Shown piece by piece: positions 21,993 through 33,255 of a DNA stretch of 64,000 bases. The position numbers were made by a program, and so were the translations under genes. The notes under the pieces are model-generated. The model was not told where the DNA came from and searched no databases. It saw only the letters and a list, made by a program, of their open reading frames with translations. Every line of letters starts with the position of its first letter. Positions within the stretch are counted from its first letter, which is position 1. Source of the stretch: Gonapodya prolifera JEL478 (taxonomy: Eukaryota; Monoblepharomycota; Monoblepharidomycetes; Monoblepharidales; Gonapodyaceae). The DNA is taken from positions 56,700 through 120,699 of the forward strand of contig KQ965743.1 of assembly GCA_001574975.1 (NCBI GenBank), in the 5' to 3' direction.

Positions 21993-24900
21993 TCATAGTC
22001 CAGCGAGCTCCGTCACCCATTTCTCCACTTTGTCCCCTACGTTCGTTCCTCGCGGTGATCCTGCAGCGTTCGCAACAGTCTCGAGTAAATAGCACCTCAA
22101 AGCGAGGGCAAACACGGCGGGATGGTACAGGAAGCCAGGGGGCGGGAAGGAGTACTGGGCAAGATCAAACGATGAACGATTTTGACATGAACTTGAGTGG
22201 CCAGAAGGGGTTAAGACGCTTGAACCCACCTTCCCGTCTTGCACGCCGGTGCTTACATCCCTCCACAAAGCAATCATTATCGCCGCTTTGCCTCCGTCCA
22301 CTTCAGAGGTCACTCCAGCTGCAATAACCTTGAGCGCCTCTTCGCCCCCATCTCGTGCTGTGTCCAGCAAGATACGTGCGGCAACGATGGAGGTGTCCAA
22401 CGAGTCCGCGGTTCCCACGGCTTCGTGGGCCGTGGCAGCGGTCGTGCGACGGAATCGAGTCCACGTGGGAGTGTATGGAACATTGCCAATAATCAATTGG
22501 AGCAGACCGGAGACGGCATGCTGGGAAATAGGAGGGGACGCGAGAAGGCGAAGTAACGCTCGAAGGACAGCATCGGGTGATGGTAGTGACTAACGTTTCG
22601 TTATCGTGAGTCGGAAGTAAACAGCACGAGCGGAACTGATTCGACTCACCTCCTTTTCCCCAAACCAACGTCGAACCACATCTCCTGCCTCTTCTCTGAC
22701 CTCTTCGTCTTCAGGTATTACGAGCGTCGCAGCCAAAAGTCCTGCCACGTCGGTTCGCATCTCGTTGGGCAGAAGGGTGGGACTGCACCAAGGCGCTTTC
22801 ATGAAATGTGATAACGAGGCCACGACGGCCCGACACAACGGTATGGCAGCAGGAACAAGGGCGTATTTTAGGGTGTTAACAAAATTATGGAAGGTCGTGG
22901 GGGGTGGTAGGCTGGGATGCTTTGGGGAAATCGTGATGGATATTTGACAGCACGGAGCACGGAGCACGAGCACACTTGCACTCACAACTGCAAGGATACA
23001 TCCCATGCACTCCACTGTAACCTCCCGCAGTTCGCTTTCCATTGGCTCCCGTTTTGCAACTTTCAACATCCAATCCCAGAAGATCTCAAGCAGTGGATCC
23101 TGGGGTCCCTCGAACGGCCCCATTCTCGCCCAAATGACAAGCCCGAGTAGCTTTCGCGCCGTCAACCCAGATATACGTTGAGGGGACTCCATACTGTACA
23201 ACATTGGAAGGTGATACCCAATCATACGAGCGATTCTCGTCTCCAAAGTATTCTGGCCGTCTGCGACCTTTCGGGTTATGAGTGATTCAACTACTCCGAG
23301 AAGAATAGCTTCGTGTGCTGATTGTAGAGCTACTTCCATTGCGTTCACAGCTTCGTCCTTGTCCGCTAGAGTCGCTGATGGTTCGAGGGCATGAAGAAGG
23401 AGATCCTCGTGAAAAACGGTGAAGAGTTGGGCAGAGCCAGGCAGAGTTTGTGGGATTCCATTCTGCGAAAGGGTAGTGAACGAAGTCGAAGATAATGGAT
23501 AGAACAGTTGGACAAAAGGAACATCGCTTGGAGACAGAGTCACGCCTGCTAAGCTATGTGAGTTTTCGGCTGCAGTAGTTCACGCATCACACCACTCAAG
23601 CGATTCTCACCGACTTGATGAGAAGCAATCTGGGCTGTCGGCGGTATCTCAAGTTCGGACCAAGCTTTATTCAACAGGAACCCAACGCCGTGCAACAAAT
23701 TCTGCGTTCTGGGCATCTCTGATTCATGAGTCAGTAGCCGCATATCAGATCTATAAAGAAGCCCACTTACGGGTTGTGACCTCTTTCACGAGTGCCTCTC
23801 CTACACGCGCGGTCACAACTCCTGCTGCAGCTCGCCCGGCGATTTCTCTCAGGCCCGCGAGCTCACATTTGCATGCGATAGTGATACACAATTTCGCGAG
23901 CGTTTTCAACCGAGCACTAGATGAAGATTCATCCTTTGGTGGTACAAGGCGTGACAAGAGGACAAGCGCTACAAGCAACCCAGGCCTCGTCCAATGGGTC
24001 CGCTGAAGGCATTCATCGATTTCCTTTTCACACCACAAAAAGGCTAGAGGAAAGCGAGTGATGAAGGATTCAGTCGGAAACGTGTGGGCATGAGCATATG
24101 CAACGTCACCGATCGCCCTGATGGCAACCGAAACAACGAGCGAACGCGAGGCTGATCGAATGGACGATCTTTGAAGAGAGTTCGAGAGAACGCCTCACAT
24201 CAATGCAGCCACGACAAATATTCGAGATGTACTTGCAAGGGATGATTTAATGATGCCATTGCAACCACAAATCCTTCGTCAGCGTCCATTCCCTGGCCCA
24301 CTTCCCTGTCCAAAAAGAGCCACCTGAGAACATGCAGTGTTTGAGCAGTACCCCAACCGGCAATAATTTTCGACACAGTTATAGTCCACGGTGCTATATT
24401 GTCGGAGGAAACAATGCAAGCGCGGAGAACTCGGGAGGCGCCTGCATAACGCTGATCGTGCCGCGTAGGTGCGTTGTCGGACATGAGCGTCGAAACATTC
24501 TTGGAAGAGAGAAGTATGAAATATCTGTGCCACTTTTCGCACCCGCCACTCTTCCACTGTTCTCACCTGGACCAGTTCCGATCGCACTCCTTGTTCTTCG
24601 CCTGGTATTTCTTGTTTCATTCTGAGTACTCTCGCTAGAGCAGCCTCCCCTGAAGCAGCAAGACCCCAATGGCGTGCCTTGAGGAGCAGCTGAGACAGTG
24701 CCATTGCTGTGATGCGAAGTTGTTGGTTCCCAAGACCCTGCGCAAGAAAACAGGAAATGAACCCTCAACTCAAACTCTCCACTTCCGTATGAAGCCTGCC
24801 AAGAATGTTACTCACACAATGTTCGATGATCCATGCTGCGATATCCGCAGCAACCTTGCCTCCCCTCCAAGTTTCATTTAGCGCTGCCATATGCTTGGAA

Positions 24901-27494
24901 GCATCAACTTCTCGATATACAGCAGTTGTATGATCCCGCATTGTAATGTCTTGATCGTTTGTTTCATCTTTGAGTTCAAGGTCTCCATCTCGATCCTCCT
25001 CGACATCCGCATCCTGCTCTCCACCTCCGTCCCCTTCTTCCTGTTCTCCTTGAACAAGAATGTCCATCACCGTAGCAACTATGTCGAAATAGCGCAGTAT
25101 TGCTTCCAACAGGGAAACACAAATATCGAGGTTGGATACCTTATCGGACGAAGACGCTAACAACTTGAGAACCCGCTGGATGGCATAAAGGGTGCCGTGG
25201 AGCGAAATTCGATGCTCAAGAAGATACTCGGTAAAATCGAGAGGGTTGGTGAGGACTCCGCTTGTCCCCAAACAAGCGGAAAGCACCGACAGGAAGTCGG
25301 TAGAAAACTGTGTGGTAAGGCGACGGAGCTCTTGAACCGGCGATGGGCTCGACAAATACCTCGGAACCACAGAGTAACGTTTCTCAAGCCAGTGAACGAC
25401 GGTGGACAAGGGAACAAATAACACACTTTAGCATCATGCCCCCTCTCATTCGATCGAGTGTTCGTGGCGACTCCAGAGCTTGGATTGCCCACGTCCGCAA
25501 CTCGTCCGCATTCACTCTTGTCTCTTTGGACTTCATGAGCTCAGCGCACGCCGCGATCCGGTTGACCTCGAGCCGATCATACACCAGGATTCCAACTAGC
25601 AGCTCGGGAGGCACGGTCACGTTGAACGTCACCGCAACGATCATGCCCGCTTTAACGCGGCTCGGGTCTGGTGTCGGTCGAAGCAGGGATTGCACGATGG
25701 TGCGGAGCAGCGCTGGGTCCGGCATCGTGCGAGCGCTGCGCGCGGCGTCGCTGAGTGGTCGTTTTGCTGCGATCAAAAAGTCCGCGTCGGTTCCTCGAGT
25801 CGTCCAGAATGCGCGCCATATGTTGCCAATGGTTTCGGAATTGGGATGTTGGGCAAAGTGGACGAGGGTGCGGAGGGCAAGGTGCGCCATGTCCTGGTCC
25901 GCGAAACAGACGTGTGACTGTAGCAGCTCCGAAAATGGTGTGTTGGTTGGTGGTACGTTGAGTGTCGCAAGGGCAGCAGGAGCGGTTCGAAACGCGGCAT
26001 GAAACAGGACCGATATTCGGTACGATTCGGACAGAGCTCTGGAGGTCGCCCAGCCGCTCCAGCCAGCAATGGCACGGAAAACGTCCACTGCTGGCCATTT
26101 GGAGGTCATGACTCTCAACATTGCAGCATCCACCTGCGATGGTGCCGGCGGCGGAGACAGTGATGTGACGTTGCCCAGGAGCATGTCGATGAAATCCTCC
26201 AGGGAAATAATGCGATCCTGACCTGACTTTTCGGAGGGTACAGCGTCAACAAGAGCAGAAAAAATGCGCGATGTAGTGTGAGGCGTCGAGGAGTCCCTGA
26301 CCGGTTTGTTTACGAAATCTTAAAAATCCAAAGAGTATACCGCAACTGTGCAAGATACCTGCAATCCATGACACACCAAGCCATAATTCTTGCTGTATAT
26401 TTGGAGACTTCCGTCCAAGGTGCGTGAGCTAATAGGGCTGCTAACATTGGAGTCCGGTCGACCTGGCGTCTTTCAAGAACATCCTCGACCAGATCACCCA
26501 ATTCCCGCGTTCCGCCATCAGGTCCCAGGATTGACTTAACGACGACACTTGCGGAGCTCCGCGCGCGTTTGCGCACCGCAGGCACTGTGCTAGAGCTCGC
26601 TCCATCGACAAAGGCCAGCAGCAGGCCTTTTTGCTCAGCCGAAAGCCAGTCCGCGAGTGTTGTTGCACTGGAGAGAGCCTCCAGCGCGGCGACCGACCCG
26701 ATTATTTGCAGTGGGTGAGATTGAGGGGGAGCAGCATTGGTGTTCCCGTCCTTATGCGGTGTGTACAGGGTCACAAACGTGTCGAGAAAATCGGACCCTC
26801 GAAATATATCGAGCGGGAGATGCGACGCGCACGCGTGCACAAGTGACATCTTTGCAGGATGTGAGATTCTGGCGGAAGAGACGAGTGCGCAGACGGTCGG
26901 GACGAGGCTGTTGACAGGGTGAACCATGACCAGGCAGTACACGAGCGCATTTGAGAACAGGTTGAGGCTGTGCACGTTGGAAGGGTCATTGGCGAATGAT
27001 GAGACGGTGAGGGAGGAAGTAAGTGCGACACAAAGTCCTGAAAGGCTGTTGGATTGAGTTTGCGCAAGGGTTTCGTCGTGTGGAAGGTTTCCCCCGAGCT
27101 GCCGAAGCTGGGCTAGTCGTGGAGAGGAAAGTGACTTGAGTGCTGGAAGAAGAGATCGGAGTGCGGTGATTGCTGCAAATGGTGATGAACCTGTGCCGCC
27201 AGAGATGGAGTTGTAAAGCAAAAGTAAAACTCTTTTATCATTCCTCTCCGAATGACCAAACCATGAGATTCGAAGGTTGATTCTTGCTAATCGTATCCGA
27301 ATCTTGTCGATCCCAGCAGCTCCACGAGATAAATCCCGTTTATTTCACATCCTCGAAGACTTGCAGGAACACTTTTCATCGACCTTTCTTTGCAGCTCAC
27401 CAGGCAAGTTTCCGTTCTCTGTGTAGCTCCCGGACACGACCGACGTCTCCAAATGATTCCTCGCATTCGCTACGAGGGCACCGATGTCGCCCAT
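21993..27494 (-). CDS. Large helical-repeat protein, probably THADA/Trm732
   Basis: The largest gene in the window, minus strand, many exons, alpha-solenoid throughout. Exon 1 (27494-27401, 'MGDIGALVANARNHLETSV') joins exon 2 at 27190 in phase. Long open segments follow at about 27190-26360, 26240-25385, 25400-24810, 24720-24600, 24480-24200, 24040-23760, 23740-23560, 23540-22650 and 22620-21993. Features pointing to THADA/Trm732, the partner of the tRNA 2'-O-methyltransferase Trm7/FTSJ1 at position 32, are 'LLLKARHWGLAASGEAALAR', 'LAGLREIAGRAAAGVV' and 'NLLHGVGFLLNKAWSEL', which resemble the order RHxGA.., REMA.. and NxLHGxLLQI..LL in that family. I did not find a clear RRSAGLP-type motif, so a different HEAT/ARM protein remains possible. 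An acidic insert near 25000 (EEQEEGDGGGEQDAD-like) is low complexity. Confidence 0.58.
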
Positions 27495-27905
27495 CGAAAA
27501 CCCAAAACCACTGTGGGTGACCGCAGCCCGTGGCCAACAGCACACGAACGTCACTCCCTTGACCGCGTCGCCATCAGCAGCTCCCCGTTCAGTAGTGACA
27601 CTCAGTCCAAGGCTAGGATAAAGTAATATCAGGTGCCACTTTAATGTTGTGTATTTTACAATGGCATTAGTATTGGACCCGCCAGGTCATCAGCGAAAGT
27701 GAACCAATAAGTGAGCAGATCGAAAGTACGAAGGAGAGGGCAAAAGGGCGAGGGGCTCATGAAAAAGGGGTTAAATGTTTTGATCTAGTTCTCGAGTTGA
27801 TCTTGTACATGCTACGCCGATCAACAGGCAGCCAACAGCAGGCGCAGCAACATATAACCCCTAGAGAGCACGCTAAAACGGTCCAGAATCCTGCATCCCA
27901 ACTCG

Positions 27906-30376
27906 ATGGGCACTAGGACGTCGCTGTACTTGGCCCTTCTCTGTGCAATCACGGGCATCGCTCAGATGATCCGACCAACACAAGCCCAGGTGGATATCTC
28001 TCACCACTCTGCCCTCGTTCCTTTCTCAGTGTAGCGATGACTTCAAACGCCATTCAAGGTCGTTTCTCCTGTTCAACTCCCCAAGATACCCCTGCAAGTA
28101 CTCGCTCCTCATCCCTGTTGGCTTTTATTCATCAAACAACCTTTCGATCTCCAGGGAACGTCTTTCCAAATACAAATAGATGCCATCGCTATCGATAGTA
28201 AGAGTCCTTGTCAGTTTCACCTCCGTCACGTTCCCACATCTGAGCCAACCATCCAGCGTCATACAACGCCCAAGTTTATGGTGAGGTTGCAAACTATTCA
28301 ACACGCATTGCCATCTCCTCATATGTATATCCTTTACTTCGTGCTTACATAATACTCTGAAAAGAGGGTGAGTATAAATCTCTCACGTCCTCTTTAGTTT
28401 TCTCACACCCCGCGCTAACCCGGCTCGCAGTGGACATGTTCGCGACAACAGTCGCTCAAATAAACACATTAAAGCTACAGGGGCAAATAGTGATTTGCGT
28501 GAGTGAACAACGGACTTCAGTTCAAGTCAACATTTCACATAGTTTCTGGTGTTTCCATTTAGTACTTCTCTGCTGGTTCATATGAGAATTGGCGTCCCAA
28601 TATTAATGTTTCCCCCACAAATGTTATTGGGAAGCCCATGGTCGGGTGGCCGGGGGAGTTCTGGCTTGACAGTGAGTACGAGCGAGCGTTTGGCTTTCGC
28701 AGTTCACAAGTGCATTGGAAGGATGAACTCATTATCTGAAAAACAGTTCGTCAGATGCAGACCCTTGGCTCAATCATGCGCAACGGAATGCTCTTCGGGG
28801 TGCAAAAGGGATGCGACGGTGAGACAACAGTGACTTAACTACGTCCGCGCTGCTACTGCAAGCACATGCTTAGCCTCTTCCTCCTCGCTCACCATTTGAA
28901 ACACGTCTGCACAGGACAACAACGGACGAGTTCACGTTCCCCCAGACCGAGGCAGGGTGGCCCATAAATTCCACCCACCAACTGACTTATAATCGCTTCC
29001 TGGCAGACGCTGCACACAGCATGGGAAAACTGGTGAATTGCCGATCCACCGCTGCTTGATTTTTGTTGTTTTCCCGCTGGTTCTCATTCACAAATCAATC
29101 CACTCAGGTCGCACTGAAAAACGCTTGGACCTTGCTCCACAATTGTACAATTGGTTCAACTTTGCAGTGGTCAAGCAATGCGCTCTCACATTGCCTGTCG
29201 TGGCTGCTGGAAAGGCTGTATTTGAGTACGTGTGAACTGTGAACGCATCCATCCTCCCTCTCATCTACTCCACAATTCACACAACTTTTCACAATTCACA
29301 TGAAGCAATATTCAACAACCGTTTCTACAATGTGCAGTCACATGACGTCCTTGAACATCAACGCGCAGAAGAAAGCTCTGGCTCTGAGCGCGCCCCAGAC
29401 GTATTGTCAGACGTACGTCGACGCGCCGGTGCCGCTCAGCACGACGACGAGCTCGACGCAGACGCCAACAACTACAACGTAGGTTCAAAGATCGATAACC
29501 ATCTTGTGGCTGATGGTTGATTGAAGACTCCATGTGCAGATCACAAACTTCAACGACTTTGTGAGTTGCTGTTATTTCTGCGACAGTAGAAAGTCCAAAC
29601 AAGGCTTCTTCTTTGGCAAATACAGTGAAACCACTATATCATGAGTTGGCGTCCATCCCACACACATTTCTCCACTCCCACACTCCTTCTCTCCGCTCTC
29701 GTTCATCCACACTTCCATACATGCCTTTTGCAGCGTGACCACACAGACAACAATGTGAGTGACTGCGGAGCGGTGCAGTGCATTGAATATATGTCTCACG
29801 TGCTTGTTCATCAGGGAAACAACAACGTGAGCGAGCTGTCACATGTTCAATCTTCACACTTGCGAGGCCTTGTGCATTGACCCAACACATCCCATCCCAT
29901 GCTACAACTCCGACAAAATGAATGCAGGCAATCTTCCACGACGAGGTGAGCTGGTGTTCTGCGTGTCGTGGAGATTGAATCACGACACAAGTTCACAACC
30001 CGCCGGCCGCCTTCGTGTGCAGCGAGACCCCAACGTCCACGACCACACAGACGACGCAGACCATCTCCACCACCTCGAAAACATCGACCCCGACTAAGAC
30101 TCGAACGTCGACGACATCCACAAGTGCGACGCGGACGCGAACAAACACCACTACAAAGACTCGCACAACGGTGTTAACGACGTCCATGGCGCAAACGTGA
30201 GATGGCATAGTTTCTGTGCTCTGCGAGGACATGCATGGCTTGATTGATCGCTTGATTTTCAAAACAGACGTACCAAGACCATGACCCGCACGATTAGCCT
30301 TCGAGCGGCGGGATCTTTGTGCAACGCTGGATCGCAGTGCCAATCTGGCACTTGCCTCGGAAACATTTGCCAATAA
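27906..30376 (+). CDS. Secreted GH114 glycosidase (endo-alpha-1,4-polygalactosaminidase family) with Thr-rich linker and Cys tail
   Basis: Signal peptide from ATG 27906 ('MGTRTSLYLALLCAITGIAQ'). The GH114 domain is spread over many small exons: 'FQIQIDAIAIDTSYNAQVY', 'VDMFATTVAQINTLKLQGQI' then 'VICYFSAGSYENW', 'IGKPMVGWPGEFWLD', 'EFTFPQTEAGWPINSTHQLT', and 'LDLAPQLYNWFNFAVVKQCA' with 'AAGKAVFEY'. These follow the family order CYxSAGxxE, GEFWLD, GLKNxLDQVP and DFAVNEQC..GKAVF. After 'SLNINAQKKALALSA' a Thr/Ser linker is encoded by microexons 29540-29560, 29734-29754, 29815-29826 and 29928-29945, then 30023-30196 and 30268-30376. The tail 'LCNAGSQCQSGTCLGNICQ' has five cysteines in a small knottin-like array. 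Likely acts on galactosamine-containing wall or biofilm polymers. The exact second exon (28000-28120) is unresolved. Confidence 0.8.
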
Positions 30377-30391
30377 TTATTAATTATACGT

Positions 30392-31474
30392 TTAATTCGG
30401 GTTTGCTTCTCTTCCCTCTGTGACGATCGTTACAACTACACTGTCTGCTGTAATGCTCAACTTTTCTCTAATGTCACGTGTATCGGCTCCACTCAATAAT
30501 AGTTTCGCGCCGGCGATGCCAGCCCATCCACACGGCCCCGAGGACACGTTCGCAGCTTTCAGGGGCGCTTCAGCGTCCCTTGCCTGCTCTTCTGATACCA
30601 TGATGGCACCGTCCAGCCCACGAAATAGAACGGGCCACGCAAGATATGACGGCGTCCCGCAGTTGAGTCCAGACATGCACGTGTCTGACGTGGGTACCGT
30701 GACGCTACGTCCTGCACGGATACTAGCGAAAACGCAGCCAGCACGAGTGGGTTCCACTGTCACCACGCGCGTTCCCGACTGCGACGAGCGGTAGTGCGTC
30801 ACGGCGGCTTGCGCGAGAGATCCCACACCCGCTTGGACGATAACGAGGTCCGGCGGCGATCCAAGCTGGGCATCGAGCTCGGAAAACAAGGTCGTGTACC
30901 CCTCGACAATGTACCTGGGGACATCTTCATACCTTGGCCAGCTGGTATCTTGCAACAGTAAGCGCCCCTTGCCCTCTTTAGAGAGCGCCATGGCACGGAG
31001 ACATGCGTCGTCGTAAGATCCAGATGACGTCTCGACCGTCGCACCTTCGTCTTGGATCGCCTTCACAGCCGTGGGATGTATGCCGGACGCAGGGACAACG
31101 ATAATGGCAGAGTGGCCGAGCAGGCGTGCGGTTCGCGCGACCGCACGGCCGTGGTTTCCGTCTGTCGCCGTGACGAGTGTGACTTCGTCGCCAGGTTCGA
31201 CAGTCTCAAGTGCTTTCCGCGCCGCCCAAGACACCCCGAGGATTTTGAATGCCGGAAGAGATAGTCTCCGAGATTCATCTTTCGCGACGATGCGACCAAC
31301 GTCGAGACTCTTCGCCAACGTTGGGAGGTTGACAATTGGTGTCGGGGCGTATCCGGGCAGAGATCGATGAAACGAAATGACGGACGGAGAAACCGGTGGC
31401 ACTACGAATGAAGAATCACGGCCGGCGTTCGAAATAAAGCAGGGGATTTCGCCATCGCAGTCCGTATCGGTCAT
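30392..31474 (-). CDS. PLP-dependent diaminopropionate ammonia-lyase-like enzyme, intronless
   Basis: Single uninterrupted 360-residue frame from ATG 31474 to the stop at 30392. Fold-type II PLP enzyme. 'LPAFKILGVSWA' contains the expected Schiff-base Lys; 'TATDGNHGRAVARTARLLG' is the phosphate/substrate-binding block in the form typical of 2,3-diaminopropionate ammonia-lyase; 'VIVQAGVGSLAQAAV' matches the glycine-rich loop; 'LNCGTPSYLAWPVL' and 'VSSGPCGWAGIAGAKLL' are the later family blocks. Expected reaction: alpha,beta-elimination of 2,3-diaminopropionate (or D-serine-like substrates) to pyruvate and ammonia in the cytosol. It is slightly shorter than the bacterial enzymes (about 400). 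The lack of introns among intron-dense neighbours is notable. Only 66 bp separate its start from the divergent GT31 start. Confidence 0.82.
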   Translation of the reverse strand: MTDTDCDGEIPCFISNAGRDSSFVVPPVSPSVISFHRSLPGYAPTPIVNLPTLAKSLDVGRIVAKDESRRLSLPAFKILGVSWAARKALETVEPGDEVTLVTATDGNHGRAVARTARLLGHSAIIVVPASGIHPTAVKAIQDEGATVETSSGSYDDACLRAMALSKEGKGRLLLQDTSWPRYEDVPRYIVEGYTTLFSELDAQLGSPPDLVIVQAGVGSLAQAAVTHYRSSQSGTRVVTVEPTRAGCVFASIRAGRSVTVPTSDTCMSGLNCGTPSYLAWPVLFRGLDGAIMVSEEQARDAEAPLKAANVSSGPCGWAGIAGAKLLLSGADTRDIREKLSITADSVVVTIVTEGREANPN

Positions 31475-31540
31475 TGCGGCCGGCCGGGTAAATTTTACTG
31501 GACAACCCAGACCGAACCCGACTTTTAGAAAACCAGACGC
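31475..31540. promoter_or_regulatory. Very short divergent promoter region
   Basis: 66 bp lie between the start codons of the lyase-like gene (minus) and the glycosyltransferase (plus). If both starts are right, the core promoters overlap or extend into coding sequence. A GGCCGGCCGG palindromic core lies at about 31479-31488. No TATA box seen. Confidence 0.35.
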
Positions 31541-33255
31541 ATGCGATGGGGGAGAGGGCGGGCGTTCCCCCTCATTCGTGGACGTGGACCCAATCGCTGC
31601 TCTCGATCGCTCCTCCTCCTGGCATTTCTTGTTGCTCTATCGTTCCACTACTGGCCATTTCAAGCACACCCGGCGATTCTACAGTCTAATGTTCACCCGA
31701 CGGACTACAACGAAAACACCAGCTCTTACAAATCCTCGCACGAGTTTTACAGAGACGGCACAGTCCTTGAAGCGTGGGTGAATGAGCAAGAGGCATCCGG
31801 GTGGTCTCAAATTGCGATTGCGATCAAGTCTGGACGCGATTCAAACTTGGAGAGGCTAGAATATCTGGTACGACGAATCAAGCTTATCGACCTTCTCGTT
31901 TGCCAGTGGTGTGGTTCTGAGCAGTTCCATTAACACGAACAGATATCGAGCGTCTACGCCCCCGTTCGAAACATACTTCTCGTGGGAGACACAGACACGA
32001 TTTCCGTTGGAGCGGCTCAAATGGTCGATGTTTTGCGCGGTGTCGATGTCGAATCGCTGGATCAAGCTATTTATGGAAACACCGAATCAGAAGTTGACGA
32101 CTCTGCACAGGCTGAAAAGGAAAAGAACCCCGGCTGGAGAGTGTGTGTCTCTGAGAAATCGAGCAAGTCATCTTGGAACATGTTCATTTTCGTTCGTTCC
32201 ACAGGCGGACGCGCACAAGAATCTCCCCGCATTTCGTGTTTTGAGGGAAAAGTGAGCTTGAGAATCCATATCCTCAATTCAAAACGTTATCTCCAAATGT
32301 GGCATCTCTCAACGATATCACTTACAGATTCCCCAACGCGTCATGGTACTTCATGGTGGACGACGACACGCACACGTACATTCGTACCTTGTTCTTCGAG
32401 CTCGGGCGTCTCGACGAGACGCGGCCAGTGTACCTGGGCAGAGGTAGATATAAAGCAGTGATTTCTTGTTTCCTTCTATCCAAACGAGCACATGATAGCG
32501 ACGCAGTTCTCTGATTGTGGCGGCGTCAGCGATCCACGTGATAGCATTTGGATGGCGCAAGGAGGTGCTGGCATCAGTATGTTTTTTCTTTGCGAGGCGC
32601 ATTTCCCGCTGTACCAACTGATGCAATCACTCCACCGAACATGCTTCCTCCATCCCTAGTCCTCTCCCGCCCCGCACTCACACTCCTCATCCAAACTCTC
32701 CCCACCTGCCTCTCGCGCACGTCTTCCTGCTGGGCAGGTGACATTCGGCTCGCGCTGTGCTTACAAGACGCCGGCGTCTTCCTCGCGCGGGACCAGCGGT
32801 TTTTTGACGTGTTCTATTCCCGATCCCCGGAGGACGTGGGATTTCCGTGGCCGAAAGACCCGTGCGTCCGACCCGGGACTTTCCACGGCGTATCGCCTAC
32901 TTCTTTTCCTCTGCTACACGCTCTTCAGCGTTCGTCTCCTTCTCGGGAACCGCGCATCGCCGACGTCTTTCACCTCCTGTACCCCTCCGCGGACCGCGTC
33001 CCCTCCTCCATCCCCGACACGTACCTGTCCCACCCCGCGTTTCGGACACTCCAGGTCGCGGGGATGGACGAGTGCCGCCGCCAGTGCGTTGAAGAGCCGA
33101 GGTGTCGGACGTGGAGCTTTGAGCCGCGAGAAGGTGGTGGGCGAAGACCGGACGCCGGAGGAGCGTGTGGGCTCAAGAAAGAGCAGGGTTGGGGCGGTGA
33201 GCGGAGGGTGGGGGTGGTTAGCGGGGCGGTTTGGGGGAGGTATGGGTGTAATTAA
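31541..33255 (+). CDS. Fringe-like GT31 glycosyltransferase with C-terminal PAN/Apple-like domain
   Basis: Type II Golgi membrane protein. ATG 31541 opens a basic N-tail followed by a signal anchor ('SLLLLAFLVALSFHYW'). Exons in order encode a stem and 'QIAIAIKSGRDSNLERLEYL', 'NILLVGDTDTISVGAAQMVD', then 'WYFMVDDDTHTYIRTLFFEL' with the DDD metal/nucleotide-sugar site, 'PVYLGRG', 'WMAQGGAGISIALSRPALTL' across an intron, and 'CWAGDIRLALCLQDAGV', the usual E/D-D region of Fringe and C1GalT relatives. The C-terminal part has 'MDECRRQCVEEPRCRTWSFE' and 'GGACGLKKEQGWG', a PAN/Apple-type Cys pattern that may bind glycans or proteins. Acceptor and donor sugars are not predictable. The stop is at 33253-33255, followed by sequence without a gene. 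Confidence 0.78.

Noticed and set aside
25343-26002. 219-residue plus-strand frame inside the large minus-strand gene
   Set aside because: Antisense shadow of a long coding exon; no independent features.
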